DNA of 64,000 bases from Taxillus chinensis (taxonomy: Eukaryota > Streptophyta > Magnoliopsida > Santalales > Loranthaceae). The stretch's first letter is position 1, and every line of letters begins with the position of its first letter. Where the stretch lies: contig CM042087.1 of NCBI GenBank assembly GCA_023512835.1, positions 44,634,017-44,698,016 on the forward strand, read 5' to 3'. The notes beneath the pieces were generated by a model. The model saw nothing but the letters and a program-made list of their open reading frames with translations. It was not told the origin of the DNA and did not search any database. Positions 25,298 to 37,715 of the stretch are shown in pieces. Position numbers and translations under genes: made by a program.

Positions 25298-27694
25298 GGG
25301 TGTTTGATAAATTTGTATTATTTTTAAAAATAATAGACTTTGAGTAATAGGAAATTTATTTGTGTCATAGTTTTTAAAAATAAATAGTAAAAGTGTAGCG
25401 AATCGAGCCTTGAGTTTTTTGTTTAAGGTTCTTTGCCTCCGGATAGTCTTGCCATCTCTGACAGCTAATCATTTATATTTTTATATATTTTTATCTTACA
25501 CAATCACTTCAGCATTACAATGTACTTTAAATAAATCGTTGAGCAACATATCAAATCCAACCACCGCACCCCCCTCGCGTACAGCCTTGATTACCTTCAC
25601 AACAATGCTGGCTTCAATATATGCCTGCAACCAGATCAACAACACCAGCAACATTGTTACATGCCTGGATCTGCCTCTTTGGCACGCTTGAGCTTTGCGG
25701 TGAAGCCACAATTACCACCACTTTCGTAGTTGCTACGAACCCTAGGGTTAGTGAAATCACTGAGATTACAGAAGAACAATCAAAGAGCCCAAAATTATAG
25801 AGATTGGGAGATCGGGTAGCAAATCGGTGCAATTCAATAACATGCAAGAAAAAACTCATGGAGAAAAATGTTTTTAGATTGTCATTTAGTTTATAAAAGA
25901 AATAATAAAACCCCAACGGGCCTCTCATATAAGATTTAATGTGATAAAATGAGTATGACTTATCCCTCTTGTATTTGACTATTAATGAAAAACAATCAAG
26001 AGTTTGAGATTGTTTTATCTCACAACTATAAAACCTTATTTGGTTGACATATTATTTAGTCCATTAAAATAAAATTAGTTATTATTAGGATTAGCTAGGA
26101 AATAGATTAGTTATTATAATTTCTTTATTTGATTTTTAAAAACAGAGCTTTAGCTTGGTAATAGTGGCCGACTAATCATCAAACCCAATCGGCTAAGAAT
26201 AAGACTAACTCCAAATTGAAGATGACAAACAAAAAAATCAAATAAAACTTGACACTGCTAGCGGATTTTGCGTTACGTTTAAGCTTTCTATACTCAACAC
26301 TTAGATATGCATGCTCTTGATCTAGAAATAGCAGCTCCTCCTCCAAATTAGCCTCTGAAATGTCAACTTTAATCTCTCTGCTCTATCGTTGTGGGCTTAA
26401 CAAATTGATTTTTCAAGTCTATCATTATTTGATTCTTCAATCAATTTTTCTTCTTCATTAATGTTATTTCTTCCCTCTTGAAAGTCCTCTCGAGAAATGG
26501 AAACACCAATGGGCTCCTTTGGATGACTTTTTTGCACAGTTTTAAAAATATTACTATCACCATCAACAATATTGATGCCAGACATGTCATCCACGGGCTA
26601 CTCTCAAGGCATATGAGACTCATTTGGCACAACACAAAAAATTGATTCTCCAGAGTCCAGACAGCTTTTCTACATTAATATTTTCACACACATCTTTCGA
26701 AAGTTTCACTCTGAAAATTGTCACATGTCACACGTCATTTCTTTCCAAGGGATTGTGTCAACTGGGCCGCTGGAAAACCAACAATCCCTGAGCTGCTTTG
26801 AAATTTTGCCTCTTCAATTTCAGCTAGTTTAAATAATGAACCCTTCAATGCTAGAATATTCTACAACCGACCATCAAATTTTTGATTATTCAATTCCTCA
26901 AGACTTCTCTTTATTGCTTCCTGGACATTCAGTTGAAACTCTAAATTTTAATTTGACTAAAACTCTAGTCGCTGTCTTAAAGTAGAGGTGAACATTATGA
27001 GAAATAAATCTTAAAAATCAATGTTTAAATTTCTCTTGACGCAGCCAAGGGAAAAGGAGGGTCAAGAATGTTGCCGTTTTCCTAAATAAAACTGAATTCA
27101 CCAGTCAAAAGCTTAAATCATGTAAAGAAATAAAATTGTATTTATTTCAATCCAAAGGGCACTCTTTAAATACATGTGCAATGATTACAATGTCAACCCA
27201 AATAAATAACAATAACAACCTGAAATTTAAGAAGAAATTTATCACATCCTGACTTTCAATTCAGTGAGACTTACTCAAATTAAACCAAAACAAAATCATC
27301 CACCGAGAGAATATGAAAGTATCTCACATTTTGCAAAGAAAGTGTCTGCTATAGCTGTTCTACATCATCTCCACACTTACATGAGTTGTATTTGCAAATT
27401 TAAGATTTAGTTTTTATTTATTGCTTCTCATCTATACTCAATTGGCGTATATGTTATTGTAGAATCCAATATCCAGACCAACCCATAATTCCTCACACTG
27501 GGCAAGGGCTTGTTTATTGGGTCAGGCGGGCATTCAATAATCAGAAAATTATATTAATTTCATTTCCAAAGCCGACAAAGCAAAACTGGGAAATTAGTAA
27601 GAAGCAATAATTTATTCTTCTCCCAAACCAAACCGGGGAATTTATTCTTTAAGACGTAGTGTGTAATATTCTAGCTAGCTAGCGTTTTAAGGCT
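25298..27694. other. Intergenic region between E2 and amylase genes, with retroelement-like scraps
   Basis: 25.3-26.3 kb is AT-rich, with a GTTTGATAAATTTGTATTAT start resembling MITE ends. 25.5-25.9 kb has minus-strand open frames that I could not assign. At 26.4-27.0 kb the minus strand reads, with interruptions, a protein-like stretch (FQLNVQEAIKRSLEELNNQK, then VDDMSGINIVDGDSN), possibly gag-like, but identity is not secure. From about 27430 to 27694 lies the presumed 3' leader of the amylase gene. Confidence 0.45.
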
Positions 27695-30600
27695 TCACTT
27701 CTGCCATACGGCATATCTGTGGCCGCTGGTCGCAAGTGTCCACTCCCTACCAGCTGGGCACCATGAGCCGCTTCCAATCTTCATGCACACTTTCTCACCG
27801 ATCATTGCTGCGTACAGGTTGGGCTGCGCCTCCAGAATCCTAATTGATGATCGGCTGTTAATGTCTTGATGCCTCCGCAGCGCCATCTGCAGAAATTTAG
27901 AACCAAGCTTAGAAAGCAGAACCGGACCATGCAGAGGTACGATGATGGAGATGGGTACTACTATTACTATATATATGGCATACCAACTTCACGATTTGGT
28001 CATGGATGGAGTTTCCCCAATCATAGAAATGGTCGTAAAAAACAGTGGGAATCCCAGGATGTGTGAGTATGTATGCATAGCCCTGCCAACCGTAATGAAA
28101 GACACAACTCCAACTCAGTATTCCACAAGGGACCAATAGAATTTAGTAAGGATCTAGTCATTTAGTTGGCCATTGTGGCTCAACCCCTTCCCGGGAGCTT
28201 CGAGAAAACCAGAAAAATTTATCTAGCGTACCTCCATAATATGATCAGAAGGGAAAGGCCAATGCGCCTGCAGGAAAGAATTGACCGTTGTGCTCAAATT
28301 CCATCAATGACTGAATGAATATATCAAGAGATCAAGCCTAAACTTGTGGTTGTTTATGGCCAGCTAGGAAAATATTCCATTTGGATGTAAGAAAGTTTGA
28401 AGTATTAAAAACGGGGAAAAATAATTCCCAGCTTTCGAACATGAAGCTAATTAGAAAATAGCCTTCTAGTTCTAGAGTCAATTTCAATACGGAAAATAGC
28501 ATTTGCAGAGGAGAAAATATCTTCCATCAAGAAGCATGGCACTGTTAGGGTGCATAAGAATCTTGAATATGCATGAACCAGGAAGCAACGTGAGCTGTGC
28601 GCATTGCAAGAAAGAAGAAGATTTTTAATCCATTCAAGACCATTAGACACAACTGTTGCAACAACGAATCACTGGCATATATTTCCTACGTACCTGTGTT
28701 GATCCAGTATCATGATTGTCAATGAATGTAACAGCCCTTGAAGGCCACCACCCCATTACGCCTGGTGGCTTCCCCTGTGAATCACGAAGACGCCACATTT
28801 CTCCCTTGACAGATTCCTGCATAGCAATATTAAATTCATAGCATCAGAAAAATGGAGGTACAATTTGCAGCAGTCAACATGGTACAAACAAAATGCCCCC
28901 ATCTATTTGGATGTCACACGAGCGATGTCTGTAATGTACATGGCATGTTATGTTTCCTATTGTGAAATCTCATGTGAATTAAGATTTTTTTTCAACAATC
29001 ATTTGGCTACACAAGCAAAATACTAATTTGAGAAAAATGTCACTCCCCAGTGGAGAAGATGAGTGACCATTAGGAAAACCGTTAAAAATTGAAGAGTTTT
29101 TGGTGCAAACAGCCTTTGAAAAAGACCTGAAGGATTCCCTTTGTTGTAAAGTCGAACGCACCAGAAAGCTGTCCAGTCCCATCAATCCAGTTGATAATTC
29201 TTTGTCTATGACTATCTTCAAGTAGAGTATCAAACAAAAAGATTTAACTGAACATTTCCATTGAAGAAATTATGCAAAAAATTAATTTGTGTAGTGGTTG
29301 AACCCTGCAAACTAAAGCATGAAGAAGACAAAACATAAATCTTCATTTATCTCGTAAGTCATAATAAATAGAAATATTCATGACCAAAAAAAAAAAAAAG
29401 TAAACGCATTAACAACATGACTCTCTGGCATCTATGCCAAGGAATTGCCTACAATATATAAAAGCCTGACAGTTTCACCTTAGGCGTTCAAGCTCAATCA
29501 TCCATATAATTTACAACGACTCACTGATTAAGACTGCCACATAATTACCTTGTTCAGTAAAATATTCCCTATCCATGCTTTATGCAGAGAGGAAACCAAT
29601 CTGTCACTCATAGTCATGATGGTTAACAAAGGCATCCATTCATGCATCCTAAGAAATCGTCATTGAAGTTTTTCATTGTTATTGCTAAAGTTCCAGGTCA
29701 CAACAAAAAGAAAAAAAAAGTACAATTGACCTTATGTCACGTCTTAAAATTATATACATATAATTCCAACTGTGAAGTAAATTAAATATGGGCTCTTTAG
29801 ATGCAACATTGCCAATAGGTGGTCAGGTGTATGATCAAGATCAAGAAATTGACCTTGGTTGTAATTCATGCTGCAGCCATTGTAGTTGCAAGAATCCCAG
29901 TACTCCCCCACAGAAAAATTAGGCCTTGCACCTTCGATGTATTCTTTCACATATTTTGCTGAATAACTAGTTGACAGTCTCAAGAGGATGAGTATTGCAT
30001 GCGCTCCAAAAAAAAAAAGCAGTAAATTTTTAAAAGTAAAACATATATCACAGTTAACACTAGTGCATTACCCTCTTGCAAAATCAAAACGAAAATCGTG
30101 GAAGCCAAGACCACGAAGCCATTTTAGCCATGCTATGATATCATTTCGGACGAAGTGTTGACTATGATCAATATTTGGAACCCCATGGAAATTGTCTCCA
30201 CTGCTCCGTTTGCCCTTAAAACATGGTATACAATAAAAAAATGTTAAAACAAAAATTTGAAATGTCACCCAAACTTGTAAACATCCATGCATATAGAAAT
30301 AATAAATTGAATATGATCACACTCTCATTACCAGTCCACCAGTACAGGATGTAACAGCACGTTCATCCCAGGCTAGAGGAATTCCATCGTAACGGTTATA
30401 TGCTCCCCCATGCCCCTTTGTGGTCCCCACACGATGATTAATAACTATGTCAGCCATTGCTCTAACTTTGTACTGCTTCATCCTTTCAAGCAAAGCCTTC
30501 AGTTGGCGCTCAGAACCATATGAAGAATTGAGGGAATATAAGTTCTGGGGAAGATAACCTGGAAATTAAGTGGGAGGAAAGAGAGATACGTGAGAAAAGA

Positions 30601-31925
30601 AATTGAGCATTGGTATAAATTTAACCTCAATCTCCACACTGACCTTCACGAGCAAAAGATTGTGATGCTGGTGGTAACCACGCTGATGTAAACCCAGATT
30701 GTGCTATATCATAAACTTTCTTTTCCAAATTTATCCACCACCCAGATTTATGAGACTCCCAGTTGAATGCCTGCCACCCGAATTGGCCATCAGGTTTTTA
30801 ATGCTTTATATTAAAGCGATGATCATCTTACTATATTCTCAATCTAATATGCTCCTGCTATATTATTATATTATATTATATTATATGAGCTAATAGTGCA
30901 TTTTATCAAATTTTAAAACGTAATAAGAGCTTAAAACTATACTAACACTCAGAAGACAAGCCTGCCTTCGATCAGTAACCCATGAGACACTTTTTAAAAA
31001 AAATTATTCACGGATATTAAAATTTTTACCTGTAAAAGGATTTCCCTTCCATCACGTAGCACTCTTGCTGTGAACAGACAAGTTCTTCAATCATAAGAAC
31101 GTGAAAAAAGGCACCATCCCATTTAAATAATTCAAAAGGATTACGTACGTTGCATTCATGTCTACATGCGAAAGGCAAATGTTAATTATAACAACGTTAA
31201 TAACTTTTTTTTTTTGCATCATTACCATTTTTCCATTGTGATTACTAGAGATGAGACATACCATAACACGCTAGCTAGCTGCTTATAATGCCATATCTAG
31301 AAATTGACTAAGAAAAGCAATTGGCAAAAGCAACCGGCCGGTGTGTATATTATTTCTTTATTCAAACGTTAGGGACTCTCTGGACTTCTGCATTCACATG
31401 AGTGTCCGATTACAGCATCAAAAGGAAAACAACTGCAGAATCAGAGCACAGTCACCAGTCTCTCCATTAGTCGATTTCATTCCTCACATGAACATACAAC
31501 AACTAAAAGACCAAAAACAAAAAAAACAAAAAAAAGGTACGAAGATAACACGTGTATAACAGCATGCAAGCCACATATAGCCACTCACGAATACAACGGT
31601 ATATATCTTAATATGCCATACTAAAAACAACCAAGAAGTTACGCCCGTCCATTAGGCTTAGAAAAACAGAATAAATAAATGAAATATTAATCTGTAATAG
31701 CTAGTGTAAAATATATAGAGGGAAGATTATTAATTTACCAGGATCGGTCTGTTGAATGGTTTCATCAAAAGCCTAAAAGAAAATTAAGATGAACTGCATT
31801 AATGATTATGAATCTGATGATGAATGAATAAATGACTGGGACAACTTATTTTTTCTAAAAATAAAAAGAAGAAAAAAAATCATCAGAGAAAAGAAAGCTT
31901 TGGGTAGAGCATATATATATACCAT
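27695..31925 (-). CDS. AMY2: Alpha-amylase, cytosolic AMY2 type
   Basis: Glycoside hydrolase 13 endo-amylase cutting alpha-1,4-glucans. Exons in transcript order (minus strand): 31925-31923, 31772-31739, 31067-31030, 30770-30644, 30558-30332, 30214-30072, 29966-29854, 29215-29127, 28816-28694, 28267-28232, 28082-27984, 27886-27695, giving 407 residues (Arabidopsis AMY2 about 413). Landmarks: [49 protein letters not shown] with nucleophile Asp187, SVGEYWDSC with acid/base Glu212, [11 protein letters not shown] with Asp294, and the C-terminal sheet ending SGHRYAVW. No signal peptide, so cytosolic like AMY2 rather than secreted AMY1. All splice phases close. Exon 1 contributes only the ATG, which is directly followed by a GT donor; an in-frame TAG lies upstream. 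That first exon is the least certain part. Confidence 0.93.
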
Positions 31926-32124
31926 GCTCTGGGACTGGTACACCAACACGTACAGCTAGCTTACTGAGACTTAGTTGTCCAATATTGCAGCTCGATCAAC
32001 AATATGAAGACACTCTAATGTCTGTCCTACGTGCATGAAGGGGAGGTAAGTCAGAATTAACATATGGCAATCCAAAAAAACAAAAACAAAAAAACAAAAT
32101 ATAACAAATTTAATTAACGGTGTA

Positions 32125-32134
32125 GTATATATAG
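32125..32134 (-). promoter_or_regulatory. TATA box of the alpha-amylase gene
   Basis: On the minus strand CTATATATAC stands about 200 bp upstream of the proposed ATG. Beyond it, 32150-32400 is GC-richer than its surroundings, as expected for a promoter. I saw no convincing TATCCA amylase box. Confidence 0.5.
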
Positions 32135-32703
32135 AGAATTGCGAGTCCACGTACGGGCGCGAGCTGGGTCAGGCAGCGATCGTGGCGTGCGTTAATTTTT
32201 TGAGGCCTTGTGGGGAAGGGGCGGTTTAAATAGGTTTTAAGAAACGAAACGAGTACTGGGGAGTGGGGATCGAATTGGTGGTGAGAAGAAGAACATGGGA
32301 ATGGGATTGCTCTGGTTTGAAATCGGTAACCGGTAACAGCCAACAGGAGAGAATATGGCATCCGGCCAAGCAACGTGGGGCCGTCTGAAACAAAGTCAAA
32401 CGTCGGGATTCGGGAAAAATCAAAGTCTCGTCACGGTCGGGAAATTTAAAGTAAACTTTAATGACATATGTACTTCTCCAGGAATAAGAACTAAATATGG
32501 TGCAATTGATTGGAGACTGTAATTCGATTCTATTATCCCACTGAATATTAGTATAAATTTATCATTTGGATTGATGTGCGAACTGCTATGCATATATAAA
32601 ATTATTAATTAATGATGTGTTTGAAAAAGAGTCTCGTCAAAATTCTCATCTGAAGACTCAAAACGAGCCAGAGCTCCTCCTCAAATTTTTCCCATGAGAG
32701 GAG

Positions 32704-33090
32704 TCATCTTTCTTCTTGAAATATTATGTGCATCCACTGCCAACATTGATTGGGCTCTCCTTCCAAATGGTAAGAAGCCAAAAGAATTTTTTTTGCTTCC
32801 AGTGTATTTTGAAATTCAAAAATTGAATTCACGCTATTGAACCACTCCGTCGGGTCGTCACCCAAAAATCGAGGAAACTCCAATTTCGTTATTTTAGAAG
32901 ACACCACCCTATCCCAGTTGTTATCTTCTCGATGAGGGTTAGGGGTTTCTGGGTTGATAAGTTGTACATTGGGCAAGCAATTTAACATTTCCTCAACTTG
33001 GGACATGCTGGTTGCCGCCCTATGTAACTCATCTTTGACTCCACCAAACCCAACTTCAAATTGCTCCATCCATTCCTTGTTAGTCACCAT
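32704..33090 (-). mobile_element. Ty3/gypsy gag remnant, truncated
   Basis: The minus strand carries an open gag N-terminus. It begins just inside the primer-binding site (MVTNKEWMEQFEVGFGGVKD) and contains the Retrotrans_gag core: KLEFPRFLGDDPTEWFNSV, then ASYHLEGEPNQCWQWM. Similarity ends near 32704 and no protease, RT or integrase follows, so the element is truncated. It sits about 580 bp beyond the amylase TATA box. Confidence 0.85.
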
Positions 33091-33407
33091 GCTTTGATAC
33101 CAATGATAGGGCCCAACCCGAGATGATACAAATGAATGGAAAATTCTCTTAGGGTGGGAACAAACCACAAATTTAATGCATAACTTTTTTCATGTCATTT
33201 ATTCATGATTTCTGTCTGCTTAAATAGCAAACTAATTAGTATAATCAAAACCTAAATAAAAGGAAACAGATAACATGGGTTTGAATTTGAAAACAAATAA
33301 TGTGATTGACTTGTTTGGCTAATTATTTAAGACTTGATTTAATCTAATTATTATCCAAAATATTTTGCCTCCGTTTACTTGGTCTTAAAGACTGACGTGG
33401 CTTATCA
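33091..33407 (-). mobile_element. LTR plus tRNA-Met primer-binding site of the gypsy remnant
   Basis: Reading the minus strand, the LTR runs TGATAAGCCACGTCAG... to ...GGGCCCTATCA (33407-33104), bounded by TGATA/TATCA inverted ends. It contains an AATAAA and a TATTTAAGCAGAC TATA-like box. The next bases, TTGGTATCAAAGC (33103-33091), match the initiator-Met primer-binding site TGGTATCAGAGC with one mismatch. The 33407 border is inferred from the inverted ends. Confidence 0.75.
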
Positions 33408-33651
33408 ATGTTTACTCTCAATTTTAGTTTAATTCTTTATATCATCATTCAATACTAAGATGGAAAATTTTTGTATTATATATAAGTTTGAAATCAAAAA
33501 GTGTAATTCCTTAATTCACCTGTGGTGGTGGTGAGAGGTGTTGACAAGCCAGATGTATTTTACATGAATAAGTATTTCAGTGATGGATTTGGACTTTTGA
33601 GTAGTTTATTTTAATTGTTAGAGGTCAAATCCCAATTTATTGTCATGAGAA

Positions 33652-33792
33652 ATTGGGATTGTTTGATCTTTTTTTAAACAGAATTGTTTTTAAAAAATAT
33701 GAGACAAAATGAATTTATACCACTAATAAATATTTTAAATTTATCAAATTTATTATTTTAAAAATAATAGCATCTTACTAAACGAGCCCAAT
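33652..33792. mobile_element. Short AT-rich MITE
   Basis: About 141 bp starting ATTGGGATTGTTTGATC and ending with the complement of ATTGGGCTCGTTTAGTAAG. The interior is A/T-rich with inverted TTTTAAAAA words. No target duplication was confirmed. Confidence 0.55.
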
Positions 33793-34348
33793 ATTGAAGT
33801 CTAGACATTTGATATGTACCGGACAGATATAAGGGTAGTCACACCCACTTTTTCTTTATATATTTAAATTGTTTTTTGATTTCTTATATAAATATATATC
33901 ATAATATTCTCTTAATTATTATTTATATAATTAAAATAATATTTTATATTATTTTTATTTAATAATATTTTTTAATATGAAATAAAATTAAAGATTACGA
34001 ATTTTTTTTATAAATATAATGATTATAAGGTGTGAAACGTGATTTTTAATATATAAAAAAATACTTACAAATTAAAGTCAAATATAAATTTTTTTATGTG
34101 TGAATACTTTTTAATTTTTTCTTTCTTAAATAAAAGAAACGGTCTTCTATATCAAATCTGTAGCCGTGCCCCCACAAATTTACCGTGACCGTGGCCGCAC
34201 GGTGCTCGTTTGGCGTTTGCCCCAGGCATTCATTGGTGGACGTGGGTTGCGGTTAGAGGTGGGTTGGAGTAACCAAGGGACAGAATCTGTGAGCGGTGAG
34301 CGAGCCCTAACGAGGCAGTTGAAGAGACGAGAGTCAAATCCATTATCC

Positions 34349-37300
34349 ATGGCGTCGGCTAGTCTCTCAACGCTTCCCACCACCGTTCCCGTTGCGCTCG
34401 CCCCCCTGTCACACGCGTGTTCGTCTTCTTCTTTCTCTTCTTCGACTTCTTCGAGGTTTCCTTCTCTCTTACACCGGTGGAACCACACTGTTACTCACGG
34501 TGTTCGGAGGGGGCAGGCGCAGGTGGTTCGTATGGCCCCTGAAGAAGAGAAGCTCACTCGCCGCAGCCCTCTCGATTTCCCCATTGTATGTTTATTTCCC
34601 TTCTTCGATTCCTACTTTGTTTTGTTTTGTTTTGTTATCTGCTGCTATGGATTTATTAACCGTGATAGTGTCTACTCGAGGTATCGATGTCTGTCCCTCG
34701 AGAATTAACTGTTTATTTGTTTGTTTTTTATTAATTTTCCATGTGACACTTGCTGGTTGTGAGCATTCATTATCTTTTGAGCTTAGGAAGGCCCTAAATT
34801 TTATCATTCAGGAGCTTTATACGAAACGCTTGGAATGGTATGTGGCCATTAGGGAGAAAATGGGATTGTGTATTAGAAATCTGTTTCTCACAAATCTATT
34901 GCGTATTTTTGGCGTTGGCGATGGGTGTGTTTTGTCTTAGTTAGTTAGTCTTGTATTGATTTTAGTTTTTTCCTTTGCGATTTTTTTTTATTCATATTGA
35001 CTTAGTTGTGAAATTGTTAACCACGCTGCACTCACTTCTTTTCAAAAAGGAACCATTAGTCTCTGCGCCCATACCCATAAATAAGATAGCATCTCAAGGG
35101 AATTATTTTTAGTGCTGAAAAATTTAGTGTGTACAGGAATCGGATCCTAAAGGGATGGCTGCTTATATGACATGTTGAAATCACTTGAAGTAGAAGCTAA
35201 AATGTGGTTCATTAGTATTTGTCCACATGTAGCCGTCGATATATAGGCATATGAAAGTTTTTAGTGTTGTTTGAATATCAGGGGTCCGTTTGGTACTGTT
35301 AGATTCTTTTTAAAAAATAATATGATCAAATAATTTAAAATTATTTAATTTTAGAGTTCAATTTTCAAAACATGTAGATTTTATAATTATTTTTTAAAAT
35401 TATTTATGACTTTTTTTATTTTTAAATTTAAATTCAATTTTATCGGGAGATCCAAAAATTTTATAATTTTTTCTCTATTTTATTATATGAGCCCATAATA
35501 TTTTTTTATTTTTTTTACTTTTTTATCTAATTTGTAAAAAATACACTCGTCTTAGAATATATTAACTTTCCTAACAAACTAAAATTATTTTTAAATTAAA
35601 ATTCAATACGAACTCTAATAAAATACTGAAACTAAAACTTATAACAAACAGGTCTTAAAATTTTATTTAAAACAATTCATATATATTGTTTATAGGGAGC
35701 CAGTCTATGGGTAAAGGTTAGAAAAGATCATAAAATACAACTTATAAAGTTGATGTGCTTCTAGTGAGTATTTTGGAGTCTAGGTCTAATAACTTCAATT
35801 CTCCATTTCTAGCTTGCTATAGATATTAAAGTCCTGAGGCTTCAAACATTAGTTTGTCTGATAGCTTTGATCCTGGTTGGGCTTTGAAGACGTGTAGCTA
35901 TACTAGGGTGAATATTTAAAATTTTGAAACTAAAACATTAATTCTAAGCACTTTAACTGAGCATATAATGGTCCACAGACTAGGCTGGTTCTGGTTCTTT
36001 ATATTGATGCTGTCCATTAGATTATTGATTTTGTTTCCCACATCTGAGATTTGACTATAAACAAACGTGATTTTTTTTTAATCTTGACTGTGATTCTTTT
36101 AATAGTTTGGTCTTTTGTTAAAAAGCAAATTAATTTGACCTAACTGCACCTAATGATCAAATGACGTCACCCACTCAGTCTAAATTTTGTTTACCTAAAA
36201 ATGCCCATCCTATAATTAAATTACAATTTGAGACTAGTCATTAGTCATTTCATGCTTGTCCTTGTGTGCTAAGAGTTTGAAAATCCTCTATATAATTTAC
36301 CACTTATTTTGCTCCTCATCCCTACATAATATTCCTAATATGCTGCTCTAGAACGCATGTTCCTCAGCCTGCTAGATGTAGTTGTATATGGAGATGCCTA
36401 ATTTTCATTGTAGGCCTTTCAGGTTTAGCTGAAAATTCAATGAGCTACAAAGCAGAGTCAGCTTTGCTCATTATCTCATTAAACCAGGCATCCTGAAATA
36501 GCTCCTGGATTTTTTTGAGGTTGATCTGGGCCCATCTATCTCATGATGCATTTTATTCCTGCTGTTCCCAATATTTCAGACTGAAAATTTAAGGATTTTG
36601 AAGCTAGCTGTGCTGGTTTGTTTACAGATTGATCTCAGTTCATTTATCTCCTGCTGTGCTGGTTTTTTTACGCCAAATAGAAATGGAGAAAGAAGCAGTT
36701 TTGTTCGTAAACAAACTCATGTTAAACTTTTTTTAGTCTATCACCTGGATCCTTTGAGGGATTTATTAGGATAGAATTGATTTACTAGTTGTTTTATTTC
36801 ATGGAATTCTTTATGTGTTCTCCCCACACCTTGGAAATTCAAAAGCATGGCTGTGTACTGTTATCCTTATCTGATTGAGCAGATTTGATCAGATGGCCCT
36901 TAGTCCTTCCGATATGTGTTCTCCATAATGGCTTTTTATAGATATTCTTGTGGAGTGTAGTTGGCTTCCCCTTTGGTTGGATTCAGCGGGGACGGATTAC
37001 GAACTCATTCCATTTCATTAAAGATCCTCTTTTTAAACTTTTGCAAAGATTTTTTGATATGAATAAGATCTGCAAGTGCAGTGATAATATATTGCAAGAA
37101 GAAAGAAAGACTTTTTTTTGGGCGAAGAAACCTTTTAGGGTTACTTTTGGGATTTAGAATTATATGAGAAGTCATGGAGTGGTCTGGTAATTGGGCAAAG
37201 GTCAGGCAGCAAGGTGTGACAAATTGAATCACAGGTGTAAACTCAGCCTAACCAGAGGTACAATTACTATAGAACTATCATTTGCAATTATCCCTGTTGA

Positions 37301-37715
37301 ATTTTATTTCTAGTAAACATCATTTGCATTTATAGTAAACTGCATCACAACTGCTTATAGAACTAGACACCTTTAAATTTTTGCGGAATGGTATTTCATC
37401 ATTTGAATTTAGCTCTAACGCTCGTGTCAAGTTGGGTGATGAGTAATTTTTAGTCAAGATTCAGATCACTCAATGTTGGCTTATTTATTTATTGTAGTGT
37501 TGATTGGTTTTACTTGATAGGAATGGGAAAGGCCAAAGCCTGGGCGTAGACCAGACATTTTTCCTCAGTTCAGCCCAATGAAAACACCGCTGCCACCCCC
37601 GCTGCCATGTGACCCCCCAGAGGAAGACGAGGAAGAAGAGGAGAAGAAAGAGGAGGAAGAAGAAGATCCTAAAAAGGAAGAACCTGAGGAGCCAGTGGAG
37701 AAGCCAGAAATATAG
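34349..37715 (+). CDS. Small plastid-targeted plant protein with acidic C-terminal tail
   Basis: Two exons, 34349-34585 and 37521-37715, give 143 residues. The first ~50 residues are Ser/Leu/Pro/Arg-rich without acids (MASASLSTLPTTVPVALAPL), a good chloroplast transit peptide. Then comes a compact conserved part spanning the junction: RRSPLDFPI in exon 1, EWERPKPGRRPDIFPQFSPM in exon 2. The tail is almost entirely Glu, Lys, Asp and Pro. I recall this pattern from plant-conserved chloroplast proteins without an established function, and I do not assign one. The start at 34349 is chosen because the ATG opens the transit-like sequence; the frame stays open upstream to 34166. The single intron is 2.9 kb and holds a MITE and a dispersed repeat. 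Confidence 0.82.
35281..35656. mobile_element. MITE with GGTCCGTTTGGT-like ends, in intron
   Basis: It starts GGGGTCCGTTTGGTACTGTT and ends AACAAACAGGTCTT, whose complement AAGACCTGTTTGTT matches the start imperfectly. The interior is A/T-rich with TTTTTAAAAAATAAT inverted words. It lies inside the long intron of the small plastid-protein gene. Confidence 0.65.
35787..35908 (+). repeat. Dispersed repeat shared with 23.4 kb, copy B
   Basis: Homologue of 23363-23440, with an extra ~35-bp piece (GTCCTGAGGCTTCAAACATT region) in the middle. Also intronic. Confidence 0.7.

Noticed and set aside
25496..25928. Minus-strand frames with protein-like pieces such as AVREGGAVVGFDML
   Set aside because: They briefly looked enzyme-like, but no consistent family or exon structure could be built, so no gene is called.
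26397..27000. Possible gag of a third retroelement
   Set aside because: It reads protein-like with interruptions, but no zinc knuckle, LTR or primer site supports it. It is kept only as a note in the intergenic entry.
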